Positions 8,274 through 18,042 of a stretch of 57,658 nt of DNA are shown here, piece by piece. The translations under genes were made by a program, and so were the position numbers. Under the pieces are notes generated by a model. The model searched no databases. It saw only the letters and a program-made list of their open reading frames with translations, and was not told where the DNA came from. Positions within the stretch are counted from its first letter, which is position 1, and each line of letters starts with the position of its first letter. This DNA comes from GCA-002727735 sp038134525 (GTDB lineage Bacteria > Bacteroidota > Bacteroidia > Flavobacteriales_D > Parvicellaceae): assembly GCA_038134525.1 (NCBI GenBank), contig JAYPVI010000016.1, forward strand, positions 1 to 57,658, read 5' to 3'.

Positions 8274-9206
8274 TCAAATTTTGGCATAGTTTTTTTTCGA
8301 AAAGTTCAATAAACTTAATTCATCTGTTTTGCTTTTATTATTTGTGAATTCCACATCGATTCTTCCTAGTGACAAAGCCCCCCATCCTGCCTGGTTAACC
8401 AAAACGGTTTTATTTTTTTTGTTATACACTTTTGTAGCTTCTTCCAAAAATGTATGTGTATGACCTCCTAGTATAATGTCAATGTTTTCTGTCTCCTTTG
8501 CTAATATTAAATCCGAAATTTTATCAGAACTGTATTCATAGCCCAAATGACTCAAGCAAATGACCAAATCACAATTATGATTGTTTTTAAGTTTTTTAGC
8601 ATAAAAATTCGCCTGTTCGATGGGGTCTATATATTTAGTTTCTTTAAAAAGTCTTTTTTCAACAAGCCCGTTTAGCTCAACACCAATCCCAAATAATCCC
8701 ACTTTTATGCCGTCTATTTCTTTTATAAGATGTGTTTTTGTTTTACCATCCAACAAAGTATTAGTAAAATCGTAGTTTGAGCATAAAAATGGGAAGTTTG
8801 AATGCGGTAACATCTCGTTGAAACCTTCAATGCCATTGTCAAAATCATGGTTTCCCATAGTTGAAGCATCATAGCCTAAGCTACTCATGATTTTAAACTC
8901 CACTTCACCTTTGAATTTATTAAAATAAGGTGTCCCTTGAAAAATATCGCCACAATCTAGTAGTAAAATATTTCTTTCTTGAGTTTTTATGCTGTTTATA
9001 AGACTTCCCAATTTTCTCATACCTCCCATTCCTGGATATTTTTTATTGTTTAAAGAAAATGGTTCAATATGACTATGGATGTCATTTGTGTGAAGTATGG
9101 TGATTTTTTTCTTTTTTTCTGAAATCAATGACCATGAAGTATGGGTTATTAATGGTATTGACAACATTCCCAAGGTGGTCTTTTTAACAAAGGTTCTTCT
9201 ATTCAT
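8274..9206 (-). CDS. 5'-nucleotidase family metallophosphatase, catalytic domain only
   Basis: The start is set at ATG 9206, which opens a twin-arginine-like signal (M-N-R-R-T-F-V-K-K); an upstream ATG at 9239 would add 11 residues inside the neighbouring gene. The calcineurin-like metallophosphatase motifs are complete: H-T-N-D-I-H-S-H, G-D-I-F-Q-G-T-P, G-N-H-D-F-D-N-G and G-G-H-T-H-T-F. The C-terminal substrate-binding domain of UshA-type 5'-nucleotidases is absent here but is encoded by the upstream gene (9199-9978). The two overlap by 8 nt, so one split enzyme made from coupled genes is likely. Expected location is the periplasm, acting on nucleotides or related phosphoesters. Confidence 0.88.
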   Translation of the reverse strand: MNRRTFVKKTTLGMLSIPLITHTSWSLISEKKKKITILHTNDIHSHIEPFSLNNKKYPGMGGMRKLGSLINSIKTQERNILLLDCGDIFQGTPYFNKFKGEVEFKIMSSLGYDASTMGNHDFDNGIEGFNEMLPHSNFPFLCSNYDFTNTLLDGKTKTHLIKEIDGIKVGLFGIGVELNGLVEKRLFKETKYIDPIEQANFYAKKLKNNHNCDLVICLSHLGYEYSSDKISDLILAKETENIDIILGGHTHTFLEEATKVYNKKNKTVLVNQAGWGALSLGRIDVEFTNNKSKTDELSLLNFSKKNYAKI

Positions 9207-9978
9207 TGATTTGAATTCTACCATCGTATTTTGCCTCAATTTTTAATCCGATTTCATTTATTTCACTAATGTAATCAATGATAGCATCTCTTAACAATAC
9301 TCCGGTGTTCATATGATTCTCAGAGTGTTTGAAAAAGTGCATGTTATCTCCTCCTTTGGCTAGATAATCTGTGGTAAGAACATGATAAGATTTATTTTTA
9401 TCAAATTCCAAATTATTAATCATGCATCTCGATATTTTGTTATCTGTAATCTTCACCCTTATACCACTAACAGGTACGCCTGATTTTCTTGAATTACTCA
9501 TACTCGATTTCTCTTTTATATAATTTAAAAGTTCTTCCATTTGCTGGCCAGTTAATTTTAATATCACTAAATAATTATCAAAGGGCATGATTTCGAAAAT
9601 TTTACCTTTTGTGACAGGTCCCTTATTCATTGAAGTTCGAAATCCACCGTTATTTAATACACAAAAGTCAGGTTTGGTGTTTGTTTTGTAATATTTTTTT
9701 GTCATAAAAAGAGATAAGTCACAAATAAAATTGCCCAGTAATCCTTCGGGTGATCCCACTTCAAGGTCAATTATGCATTCATTTAGGACTTCATTCATTT
9801 CTTGATCCAATGAATCTTTATATTTTGATAAATGAATTTCGTTGAAATCACTTAATTCAATAGTAGAGTCAATAAGTTTGTTTTTGGATTGTATGGCTTC
9901 TATTCGATAACTTTCACAAGATGGTAAACAAATTGATGTAAATAGAAATAGTGTAAATACTTTTTTTAATACCTTCAT
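9199..9978 (-). CDS. 5'-nucleotidase C-terminal-domain lipoprotein
   Basis: The start is placed at ATG 9978, which opens a lipoprotein signal ending in L-P-S-C; an earlier start at 10047 would run into the divergent thioesterase gene. The mature 240 residues match the C-terminal domain of 5'-nucleotidases, with G-N-F-I-C-D, the N-N-G-G-F-R-T-S substrate-site segment, I-F-E-I-M-P-F-D-N and the Y-L-A-K-G-G-D end motif. It carries no metallophosphatase domain, which sits in the next gene (8274-9206). Order is therefore C-domain gene first, catalytic gene second, the reverse of the single-chain enzyme. TATTTTTG at 9991-9984 is a possible -7 element. Confidence 0.85.
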   Translation of the reverse strand: MKVLKKVFTLFLFTSICLPSCESYRIEAIQSKNKLIDSTIELSDFNEIHLSKYKDSLDQEMNEVLNECIIDLEVGSPEGLLGNFICDLSLFMTKKYYKTNTKPDFCVLNNGGFRTSMNKGPVTKGKIFEIMPFDNYLVILKLTGQQMEELLNYIKEKSSMSNSRKSGVPVSGIRVKITDNKISRCMINNLEFDKNKSYHVLTTDYLAKGGDNMHFFKHSENHMNTGVLLRDAIIDYISEINEIGLKIEAKYDGRIQINE

Positions 9979-9996
9979 TAATGCAAAAATACGATT

Positions 9997-10410
9997 ATGT
10001 ATAAATCCGAAGTTAAGTTGAGAGTAAGATATGCAGAAACTGACCAAATGGGCTATTGCTACTATGGAAATTATGCTCAGTATTTTGAAGTGGCTAGAGT
10101 AGAATCATTAAGAAGTTTGGGAGTTTCTTATAAAAATCTAGAAGAAATGGGGATATTACTCCCAGTATCTAATTATCAAATTAAATACATCAAGCCAGCT
10201 TTTTATGATGAAGAACTTACTATTGTTTCATACATTATGAATTTGCCCTCACTCAGAATCTTTTTTAAATATGAAACGTATAATCAAAAAAATGAAAAAA
10301 TAAATTTTGGGGAAACATCTTTAGTTTTTCTAAATAAAAACTCGAAAAAACCTGTAAATTGTCCCAGAATTATATTGGATAAACTTAAAACCTATTTCAA
10401 TGAGAGCTAG
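9997..10410 (+). CDS. acyl-CoA thioesterase, YbgC/4-hydroxybenzoyl-CoA thioesterase type
   Basis: A 137-residue single hot-dog-fold protein. The N-terminal V-R-Y-A-E-T-D-Q-M-G-Y-C-Y-Y-G-N-Y places the catalytic-region Asp at about residue 17, followed by E-V-A-R-V-E on the long helix, the usual layout of YbgC/FcbC-type thioesterases. It hydrolyses short or medium acyl-CoA thioesters in the cytoplasm; the exact acyl group cannot be read from sequence. It is divergent from the nucleotidase pair, with only 18 nt between starts, and overlaps the following ompA-family gene by 11 nt. Confidence 0.88.
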   Translation: MYKSEVKLRVRYAETDQMGYCYYGNYAQYFEVARVESLRSLGVSYKNLEEMGILLPVSNYQIKYIKPAFYDEELTIVSYIMNLPSLRIFFKYETYNQKNEKINFGETSLVFLNKNSKKPVNCPRIILDKLKTYFNES

Positions 10411-12556
10411 ATTAATTTTAATGATTTCAACGCTTTTTGTTTTTAATTCCTTTACATCACAATCGTTTAAGAAATTATACAAAGAATCCTTCAAATATCT
10501 TGAAGTTAATGATTTTGAAAATGCTTTGCCTTTGCTCATGAAAATGTACGAATTAAAGCCAAATAATGCGAATACGAATTTTTCTATTGGTAATTGTCTA
10601 ATGAATATTATTCATAGAGAAAAAGAAGCAATTCCATATTACGAAAAAGCAATGGAAGGGTTGACAATTGGTTACAGAATAGGTAATCATAGAGAGAAAA
10701 AAGCGCCTTTAGCTACCATTGAGTTGTTAGGAAGATCTTATCATCACAACTATGAGTTTGATAAGGCCATTGATAAATTTGAGTTTTTTAGTAATTTTTT
10801 AGCTGAAAACAACTGGGAGGATAAGCGTGCTAATAATAGAAGAATTAGGCAAGCTAAATATGCAAAATCTTTATTTGAAAATCCGGTTGAGGTTGATATT
10901 GTACCCATCAAGCATATCAACACAAAATATGCAGAGTACAGACCAAAAGTAAATGCTGAAGAAAATATCATGTACTTTACATCAAAAAGACCTGGTGGTA
11001 GTAGTGACGTTTTAGATGATCAGGGTGAATACTATGAAGATATTTACATTTCAAGAAAAAAAATGGGGGTTTGGACTGACCCAGAGTTAGTAAATGATTT
11101 AATTAATACGACTGAAAGTTCATCATGCCTTTATCTGTCACCAGATGGACAACGGATGTTTTTAAGCATGGTAAACAATGATCAAAAACAAGGACCTCTT
11201 GGAAGAGCAATCTATGAAGCCAAGTTAGATGGTAATCATTGGAACAACCCTGAATTTTTAGATCAAAAAGTGAATTCTAAATTTTGGGAAACGTATGCTA
11301 GTCTAGATATATATGGAAATGTACTGTTCTTTGTAAGTGATAGAGAAGGTGGTTACGGTGGTAGAGACATTTGGATGATGAAAAAATTACCCAGTGGAGA
11401 ATGGGCCGAGCCTCAAAACTTGGGAGAACCTATAAATACGGAATACGATGAAGAATCTCCTTATTTACATCCAGATGGAAAAACCCTTTATTTTTCTTCT
11501 AAAGGGCATAAAGTCATGGGCGGTTTTGATATTTTTAAATCTACTTTAAATGATGATTATACCTGGACATCGCCTGAAAATATGGGATATCCTGTAAATA
11601 CAGTTGACGATGATCTCTTTTTCACTCCAACTGTAAACGGTAAAAGAGCATATTTCTCTTCGTTTAGAGATGAAGGAACTGGTAATTACGACATATTTAG
11701 AATAAATCTTATCAATGAGGAAGAGAAAGATCTTGCAGCTTATAAAGGTGTTGTAAAAGACTCTGTAGATAATGTGGTCAAAGATTTGATTATTTCTGTT
11801 TATGATGAAAATGAAGAAAAGTATGGAGTATATAGACCAAACCAACTTACCGGTAATTTTTTATTTATATTAAGGCCAGGACACCAGTACGAAATCATGT
11901 ATGAATTAAACGACTTTTCAGCGATTGATACTTTGGATGTTCCATTAGATGTAGAGGGTGTTATTGAGTACACAAAAGTAGTAAGAGTCACTAGTGATGG
12001 ATTGACTATCTCTAAAGGAGTAGTAGTTGATGGTGACATTTTAGCTTTAGCAGAACTAGATGATCCAACAAATATAGACTTATCTGATGTTCATAAATTT
12101 AATCCGTCTCATGAAGAAGTGGACACTGGATTCGAAGAAAATATAGAGGAAGAGACAAAGCCAAAACAAGAGGTGATAAAAGAAAAGCAAAAAGATAAAC
12201 ACGTTTTATTTCACCAAAACATATTTTTTAAACTAGAAAGTGCTGAATTATCAGATGCATCAAAAGTTGTTTTGGATGAACTTATTGTTGAACTGAAGGC
12301 AAACCCAGAATGGCATGTTAATTCCGTAGGGCATACAGACAATACTGGATCAGTTAGATACAATAATTTACTTTCTGTGTTAAGAGCGGAAGCAGTAAAA
12401 ACTTATTTATACAATAGGGGAATTGAATTTAAACGACTCCATGCTTATGGTATGGGTGCAGATCAGCCAGTTGCAGAAAATTTAGCTCCTGATGGATCTG
12501 ATAATCCCACTGGAAGAGCTGCGAATCGTAGAGTTGAATTACAGTTGGTGAAATAA
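10400..12556 (+). CDS. OmpA-family outer-membrane protein with TPR and PD40 propeller repeats
   Basis: The 718-residue protein starts with a signal peptide. Residues about 20-140 look like tetratricopeptide repeats (A-L-P-L-L-M-K-M-Y-E-L-K-P-N-N-A-N). Residues about 180-430 carry WD40-like PD40 repeats (Y-F-T-S-K-R-P-G-G, L-S-P-D-G-Q-R, L-H-P-D-G-K-T-L-Y-F-S-S). A carboxypeptidase-regulatory-like stretch follows, and residues about 610-718 form the OmpA C-terminal peptidoglycan-binding domain (G-H-T-D-N-T-G-S, N-R-R-V-E-L). The TPR-PD40-OmpA architecture is typical of Bacteroidetes, including T9SS-associated PorE-like proteins. It probably tethers the outer membrane to peptidoglycan. Confidence 0.9.
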   Translation: MRARLILMISTLFVFNSFTSQSFKKLYKESFKYLEVNDFENALPLLMKMYELKPNNANTNFSIGNCLMNIIHREKEAIPYYEKAMEGLTIGYRIGNHREKKAPLATIELLGRSYHHNYEFDKAIDKFEFFSNFLAENNWEDKRANNRRIRQAKYAKSLFENPVEVDIVPIKHINTKYAEYRPKVNAEENIMYFTSKRPGGSSDVLDDQGEYYEDIYISRKKMGVWTDPELVNDLINTTESSSCLYLSPDGQRMFLSMVNNDQKQGPLGRAIYEAKLDGNHWNNPEFLDQKVNSKFWETYASLDIYGNVLFFVSDREGGYGGRDIWMMKKLPSGEWAEPQNLGEPINTEYDEESPYLHPDGKTLYFSSKGHKVMGGFDIFKSTLNDDYTWTSPENMGYPVNTVDDDLFFTPTVNGKRAYFSSFRDEGTGNYDIFRINLINEEEKDLAAYKGVVKDSVDNVVKDLIISVYDENEEKYGVYRPNQLTGNFLFILRPGHQYEIMYELNDFSAIDTLDVPLDVEGVIEYTKVVRVTSDGLTISKGVVVDGDILALAELDDPTNIDLSDVHKFNPSHEEVDTGFEENIEEETKPKQEVIKEKQKDKHVLFHQNIFFKLESAELSDASKVVLDELIVELKANPEWHVNSVGHTDNTGSVRYNNLLSVLRAEAVKTYLYNRGIEFKRLHAYGMGADQPVAENLAPDGSDNPTGRAANRRVELQLVK

Positions 12557-12558
12557 TT

Positions 12559-14202
12559 ATGTTATCTCAGCTTAAGGTAAAGAACTTTGCTCTAATAGAA
12601 GATATTCAAATCCATTTTTCATCAGGTCTTAATATCATTACAGGCCAAACCGGTTCTGGTAAATCATTAATTATTTCTGCGCTCCATTTGCTCATGGGTA
12701 AAAGAAACGACCACTCCCAAAATTCAAGTAAAAAGAAGTCTATAATAGAAGGGGTTTTTAAATCAAATGAAAGAATAAATAAAATGTTATCTAATCTTGA
12801 TTTAGACCAAGATGACGAATTAATCATTAGAAAAGAGATTAATGCTAGTGGTAAATCGAGATCCTTTGTAAATGATACACCCGTTAATACAGATGTATTA
12901 AAATTACTTTCACTAGAATTAGTCCAAATGAATGGTCAGCATTTAATTTCTGATATTTCATCTAATCAATTCAAATTTAGTTTTATCGATAGTTTCCTAA
13001 GGGATCAGAATTTAATTAAAAATTATATTACTGCTTTTAAAGAATATTCACGTTTTAAGAGAGATTTTGAGGAGTTGTTAGTTAGATCTGAAAAATTAAA
13101 AGAGCAAAAAGATTTTTTCGAATATCAATTTAATGAGCTTAAAGAAGCTAACCTCGACAGTGTAGATGAAGATACGTTAAATAGAGAGTTTGAAACTATT
13201 GCTAATCAAGAAAATATAAATAAAAAAATTCATCATCTAGATGAGATATTTCATCGTGAAAACGGAATTCTTGATTTGTTAAGAAGAGTCAATATCGATA
13301 TAGCTGATTTTTCTCAATCATTTTCCAGTCTTTCTACTCATTCTGAAAAACTAAATAGCATTTTTTTAGAACTCGAAGACTTAATATATCAAATCAAGTC
13401 AGATTTCCCCATTAAGGAACCTAACCCATTTAGGCAACAAGAAATAGAAGAGACTCTAAATACCCTCAATTTTTTACTTAAAAAATTTAATTTGGTTTCT
13501 GTAAATGATTTGTTGGCAAAGAAGAATCAACTGTTCTATGAGTTAAAACAAATAGAAGACCTAAGTCATAAAGTATCTGATGCCAAGGATAAATTGAATC
13601 ATTCGCAATCAAAATGTTTAGAATTAGCAGATAGAGTACATGAGTTAAGGGTGAATCAAATAGACTCAATCTGTAGTGAAATGAATAAAATATTAGCTGT
13701 TTTATCTATGGAACACGCTAAGTTTAAAATTTTGATTTCAAAAACTGAAAGTTTAAACGAGTTTGGTATTGATGAAATTCAATTGTTAATTTCTATAAAT
13801 AATTCGCCTGACTATAATCCAATTAAAAAGTTTTCTTCTGGAGGTGAATTGTCAAGAATTGCTTTAGCCATGAAGTCATTATCTACAATCAAAGGGGCAG
13901 TTCCCATCATCGTTTTTGATGAAATAGATTCTGGTGTCAGTGGTAAAGTAGCAACTGAAGTAGGTAAATTACTTAAAAAAATTTCATTAAAAACACAGGT
14001 AATTAACATTACACATCTTCCTCAGGTTGCTGCAATGGGGAATACTCATCTTCACGTTGAAAAAATTGACGATGGAAGAAGGGTTAAAACACTAATAAAT
14101 GAATTGGATAGAGATAGAAGAATCCAAGTTTTAGCAAAGATGTTGGGAGGTGATAAAACAGGGAAAGCAGCGCTTTTTAATGCCCAAGAATTGTTGAACT
14201 AA
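12559..14202 (+). CDS. recN: DNA repair protein RecN
   Basis: A 547-residue SMC-like ATPase. The Walker A G-Q-T-G-S-G-K-S-L-I sits near residue 30, a long coiled-coil arm spans about residues 160-370, and the C-terminal head has the ABC signature S-S-G-G-E-L-S-R-I-A-L-A-M-K and Walker B I-I-V-F-D-E-I-D-S-G-V-S-G, then the T-H-L-P-Q-V-A histidine switch. RecN acts on double-strand breaks with RecA. It starts 2 nt after the OmpA-family stop and ends immediately beside the convergent lolA stop. Confidence 0.96.
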   Translation: MLSQLKVKNFALIEDIQIHFSSGLNIITGQTGSGKSLIISALHLLMGKRNDHSQNSSKKKSIIEGVFKSNERINKMLSNLDLDQDDELIIRKEINASGKSRSFVNDTPVNTDVLKLLSLELVQMNGQHLISDISSNQFKFSFIDSFLRDQNLIKNYITAFKEYSRFKRDFEELLVRSEKLKEQKDFFEYQFNELKEANLDSVDEDTLNREFETIANQENINKKIHHLDEIFHRENGILDLLRRVNIDIADFSQSFSSLSTHSEKLNSIFLELEDLIYQIKSDFPIKEPNPFRQQEIEETLNTLNFLLKKFNLVSVNDLLAKKNQLFYELKQIEDLSHKVSDAKDKLNHSQSKCLELADRVHELRVNQIDSICSEMNKILAVLSMEHAKFKILISKTESLNEFGIDEIQLLISINNSPDYNPIKKFSSGGELSRIALAMKSLSTIKGAVPIIVFDEIDSGVSGKVATEVGKLLKKISLKTQVINITHLPQVAAMGNTHLHVEKIDDGRRVKTLINELDRDRRIQVLAKMLGGDKTGKAALFNAQELLN

Positions 14203-14841
14203 TTATCTGTTATCAATTACATCTATTGATGGATTGTCACTCTCAATCCAATTAAATACATCACTATTAAGAGAAGGATTACCTATTAGATTAGTTATAG
14301 TTAATTTGATACTTACCCCGTCTTTGGTTTTTATTGTTGACTGTTCAATCGTATTCGTACTATCATTTACTTTCATGATTATAGTATGATAATTGCTTTT
14401 ATCTGGGTTTTCGGGATACATTTTAATGAAATGACTATTATTTTCTTTCTTTACGTATTTATAGTTAAATCCTGTTTCCCAAACGGTAAATATTTCACTT
14501 GGATTTATGGTATTGTCTAAATCTGCTAAGTTATCAATGTAACATTCATCATCATCAAGAATTAGAGTCCAGACTGTATTTCCATTACAGATCACTTTTC
14601 TTTCAGCAGTTTCATAATAAAATTGCTGACCTTTTATAAGAGCAAATCCTTCTTGATTTTCATTTATATCTTGACTGTTAATTCCCAATGTAAACATAAA
14701 TTTAATGGTTGTGTATTTCTGATAATTTTCACTAACTCTAGCTAATATTTCTTTTGATTTTTGGTTATGATCAGAGATGTTTTGACCATAATAACATATA
14801 GAAATTGCTAATATTAATGTTGTAAGAATAGATGTTCTCAT
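14203..14841 (-). CDS. lolA: LolA-like outer-membrane lipoprotein carrier protein
   Basis: A 212-residue secreted protein with a cleavable signal (T-L-I-L-A-I-S-I-C-Y-Y-G-Q). The mature part follows the LolA pattern: S-K-E-I-L-A-R-V-S-E-N-Y-Q-K-Y near the start, G-x-x-F-Y-Y-E-T in the middle strands, and a C-terminal strand region ending F-N-W-I-E-S. LolA carries lipoproteins across the periplasm in its hydrophobic cavity. It lies 2 nt downstream of ftsK, the usual neighbour in flavobacteria. The sequence is divergent, so the call rests on fold pattern plus context. Confidence 0.8.
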   Translation of the reverse strand: MRTSILTTLILAISICYYGQNISDHNQKSKEILARVSENYQKYTTIKFMFTLGINSQDINENQEGFALIKGQQFYYETAERKVICNGNTVWTLILDDDECYIDNLADLDNTINPSEIFTVWETGFNYKYVKKENNSHFIKMYPENPDKSNYHTIIMKVNDSTNTIEQSTIKTKDGVSIKLTITNLIGNPSLNSDVFNWIESDNPSIDVIDNR

Positions 14842-14843
14842 AA

Positions 14844-17333
14844 TTATAATTTTCCTTGTTCCCTTAAATTAGACAAAAACTGTTCCAAACTAATCAAGTC
14901 AGGTATTAAAACTTCTCTTGCTTTACTTCCTTTGTGCGGACCTATTATACTCATGGCCTCAAGTTGATCCACAATTCGTCCTGCTCTATTGTATCCTAAC
15001 TTTAACTTTCGTTGTAGTAAGGACGCAGATCCTTGTTGATGATTTACAATAACTTCTGCAGCTTCTTGAAACAAACTGTCCAACTCTTCATCAATTTCTT
15101 TTAGTTCGCTGCTCTCATCTATAAATTCAGGCAATATAAAGGCGTTTGGATAACCTCGTTGAGAACCAATAAATTCAGCAATATTGTCAACCTCTGGTGT
15201 ATCAACAAATCCACATTGTAATCTTATGAGTTCACTTCCCGAAGAATACAGCATGTCACCTCTACCAATTAATTGGTCTGCACCTCCTGCATCTAAAATA
15301 GTTCTGGAATCAATTTTTGATGTAACTCTAAATGCGATTCTGGCGGGGAAATTGGCTTTGATTGTACCTGTAATTACATTTACTGAAGGACGTTGAGTAG
15401 CGATAATAAGATGGATTCCTACAGCCCTTGCTAATTGGGCAATTCTTGCAACAGGTGTTTCCACTTCCTTTCCAGCAGTCATTATTAAGTCTGCAAATTC
15501 ATCGATTACTAATACAATGTAGGGCATGTATTTATGACCCTTTTCTGGATTCAGTTTTCGTTGAATGAATTTGTGATTATATTCTTTAATAGTCCTAGCC
15601 ATGGCTTGCTTGAGGAGTTCATATCGTGTGTCCATTTCTACACACAAACTATTCAAGGTGTTAACCACTTTTGAAGTATCAGTAATAATGGCTTCCTCTT
15701 CATCTGGGAGCTTAGCCAGAAAATGTCGTTCTATTTTATTGTAAATGGTGAGCTCTACTTTTTTTGGATCAACTAATACAAATTTGACCTGAGAAGGATG
15801 TTTTTTATATAAAATTGAAACCAAAATGGCGTTTAATCCTACTGACTTACCTTGTCCAGTTGCCCCTGCCATTAATAAATGGGGCATTTTAGTTAAATCC
15901 GTGATTAATGATTCGTTTGAAATAGTTTTACCTAACGCAATAGGCAATTCCATATTGCTATTCTGAAATTTTTCTGATGCTATCAGCGACTTCATAGCAA
16001 CAATATCAGGCTTTGAATTAGGCACTTCTATTCCTACTGTTCCTTTTCCAGGCATGGGAGCTATTATCCTAATTCCTAAGGCAGATAAACTTAATGCAAT
16101 ATCATCTTCTAGGTTTTTAATTTTCGAAATTCTTACTCCAGGTGCTGGTATAATTTCATAAAGCGTTACGGTTGGGCCGATTGTAGCTTTTATTTTGGAA
16201 ATATTTATTTTGTAGTTCAGAAGTGTTTCTATGATTCTATTTTTATTTGCTTCTAGCTCATCTTTGTTTACGGAGATATTTCCATCTCCATGACTCTCCA
16301 TCAAATCGATGTTTGGCAAAACATATTTAGATAATTCTAGTTTAGGATCATACTCACCAAATTCTTTAAGCTTATCTTTTAATTCAGATTTGCTCAGTTC
16401 TTCTTCATTTGCTGCAACTTCAACAGAAAATTCACCTTCTTCATTGGCCTCAGTTTCATTTGTGATTTCCTTTTCAATATTGGTTTTTATTTCTGGTTTT
16501 TCATTTGGATCTAAATCAAAAACAGGATCTGTTATTTCTTCATCTGAATCTAATTCAACTGAAATTTCCACTTGCTCATTAATTGATATTTCATTTTGAA
16601 TTGGATCTGAATTAATGGTGTTTACATGAGTGAATCCTTCTTCATCTGTAGAAGGTATAGATTTTTTAAGTTTACTCAATTTCATTGAAATAGAGTTAAA
16701 GAAGTTAATAACCCAGCTTAGAGAGGGGTTGAAAAGCAGAATTATTGCAGTAAATCCAAAAAATATGATAAAGAAAGCAGTGCCAATAATGTTAAAAACC
16801 CCTTGTAAGTAATCTACTATAACCTTTCCATACATCCCTCCCATAAAATCTAAATCAGTTTGCTGAAAAATAAAAGACAGGGTAATGCATAACCATATCA
16901 TAGATATTAAAGTCACCTTTAATGTTTTAGTAAAGGGGAGTAAGTCTTGTTTGAAAAGCGCTTTAAATCCTATTAAAAAACCAATAAAAGGGAATGCGAA
17001 AGAAGCTATCCCATACCACACTTTTAAAAATCGGTGTGCAGTGTATGCACCAAATTTCCCAAGCCAATTTTTAATTTCAACAGAGTCTCCATTAAAAATA
17101 TAGCCAAAACTAACTCCATCTATTACGCTCTGATCAAATTTCCAAGTAAATAAATAGGATATGAAGGCTAAAAATAAATACAGAGAAAATAATACCAGTA
17201 ATAGTCCACTGGTTTTTTGAAATCGTTCATCTTCTATGAACTCAGTTATTTTTACAAATCTATTTTTCTTCTTTTTTGTGGTATTAAACTGAAAATTTTT
17301 ATACTGATTTTTTGCACTCATTTCTATAATCAA
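14844..17333 (-). CDS. ftsK: DNA translocase FtsK/SpoIIIE
   Basis: The 829-residue protein has four or five membrane segments in residues about 38-215 and a highly acidic linker of about 130 residues. The motor domain begins around residue 330, with Walker A A-G-A-T-G-Q-G-K-S-V-G-L-N-A and Walker B Y-I-V-L-V-I-D-E-F-A-D-L. The C-terminal gamma domain (about residues 755-829) has S-A-S-L-L-Q-R-K-L-K-L-G-Y-N-R-A-G-R-I-V-D, which in relatives reads the KOPS orientation signals. It moves chromosome ends through the closing septum. A second Met at residue 5 (17321) is an equally good start. Confidence 0.96.
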   Translation of the reverse strand: MIIEMSAKNQYKNFQFNTTKKKKNRFVKITEFIEDERFQKTSGLLLVLFSLYLFLAFISYLFTWKFDQSVIDGVSFGYIFNGDSVEIKNWLGKFGAYTAHRFLKVWYGIASFAFPFIGFLIGFKALFKQDLLPFTKTLKVTLISMIWLCITLSFIFQQTDLDFMGGMYGKVIVDYLQGVFNIIGTAFFIIFFGFTAIILLFNPSLSWVINFFNSISMKLSKLKKSIPSTDEEGFTHVNTINSDPIQNEISINEQVEISVELDSDEEITDPVFDLDPNEKPEIKTNIEKEITNETEANEEGEFSVEVAANEEELSKSELKDKLKEFGEYDPKLELSKYVLPNIDLMESHGDGNISVNKDELEANKNRIIETLLNYKINISKIKATIGPTVTLYEIIPAPGVRISKIKNLEDDIALSLSALGIRIIAPMPGKGTVGIEVPNSKPDIVAMKSLIASEKFQNSNMELPIALGKTISNESLITDLTKMPHLLMAGATGQGKSVGLNAILVSILYKKHPSQVKFVLVDPKKVELTIYNKIERHFLAKLPDEEEAIITDTSKVVNTLNSLCVEMDTRYELLKQAMARTIKEYNHKFIQRKLNPEKGHKYMPYIVLVIDEFADLIMTAGKEVETPVARIAQLARAVGIHLIIATQRPSVNVITGTIKANFPARIAFRVTSKIDSRTILDAGGADQLIGRGDMLYSSGSELIRLQCGFVDTPEVDNIAEFIGSQRGYPNAFILPEFIDESSELKEIDEELDSLFQEAAEVIVNHQQGSASLLQRKLKLGYNRAGRIVDQLEAMSIIGPHKGSKAREVLIPDLISLEQFLSNLREQGKL

Positions 17334-17400
17334 ATGTAAAAGAAACTTTTAGGTTAAATTGAGAATGCCAGCTCTATTCTTAACGTTGTAATGTTAGAAA

Positions 17401-18042
17401 TTATTGACTCATTAGAGATTTAAATTCTTCAAACGTGTATTTGGGTATTTTTTTATCCAATTTAAAAACAGAAGGATCTACCTGTTTTTTAGAAACACTT
17501 ATGGCTTGGTAAGTGGATTCAATACCTGCAGAGGTTAGGGTGTATTTTAACGGAAATCCAGGTAACTTTTCGAAGTTTTCCATATATCCATTTGCAATTT
17601 CGTCAGTGCAATATATTTCTGCAAAAGAATTAGTTGATAATTTTTCGTTGTAACTATTCCATAAAATTTTATAGCAAGAAAAATCACAAATTTTTAAACT
17701 ATCATTAAGATCTGTAATTTTCGTACTTACATTTGAATCGACCTCTTTTAATAACTGAATCGCTAAATTTTCACCATTTTGATTTATTAAAATGGTTTTT
17801 ATTTTACTTAACGTATCAAATAGAACTATTTGTTTTCCAATTTGCGTTTCTTGTTCAATTCTCACATATTCATTTGAAATATAATACACCATTTTTGATG
17901 GTAAATTGGGAGTGGTGGTCAAATTGCTATCAGTGAATTTGTGACTAGCAATAAATATAACTTCACCTTCAAAATTTTGGGAAAATAAGGTAATTGATTC
18001 TATTAATCTTAAAATGAAAAGAGCAGGATAAATTATTCGCAT
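17401..18042 (-). CDS. secreted GLPGLI/DUF4412-like protein
   Basis: A 213-residue protein with a signal peptide. The pattern is that of the GLPGLI/DUF4412 group of Bacteroidetes: an early F-E-G-E-V-I-F strand, a middle strand around Y-Y-I-S-N-E-Y-V-R-I-E, a C-Y-K-I-L-W strand, the E-I-Y-C-T-D-E-I segment, and L-P-G-F-P-L-K-Y at the position of the family motif. Function of the family is unknown; the proteins are exported. It overlaps by 10 nt with the upstream gene (18033-18740), a probable relative, so the two form a coupled pair. Confidence 0.65.
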   Translation of the reverse strand: MRIIYPALFILRLIESITLFSQNFEGEVIFIASHKFTDSNLTTTPNLPSKMVYYISNEYVRIEQETQIGKQIVLFDTLSKIKTILINQNGENLAIQLLKEVDSNVSTKITDLNDSLKICDFSCYKILWNSYNEKLSTNSFAEIYCTDEIANGYMENFEKLPGFPLKYTLTSAGIESTYQAISVSKKQVDPSVFKLDKKIPKYTFEEFKSLMSQ

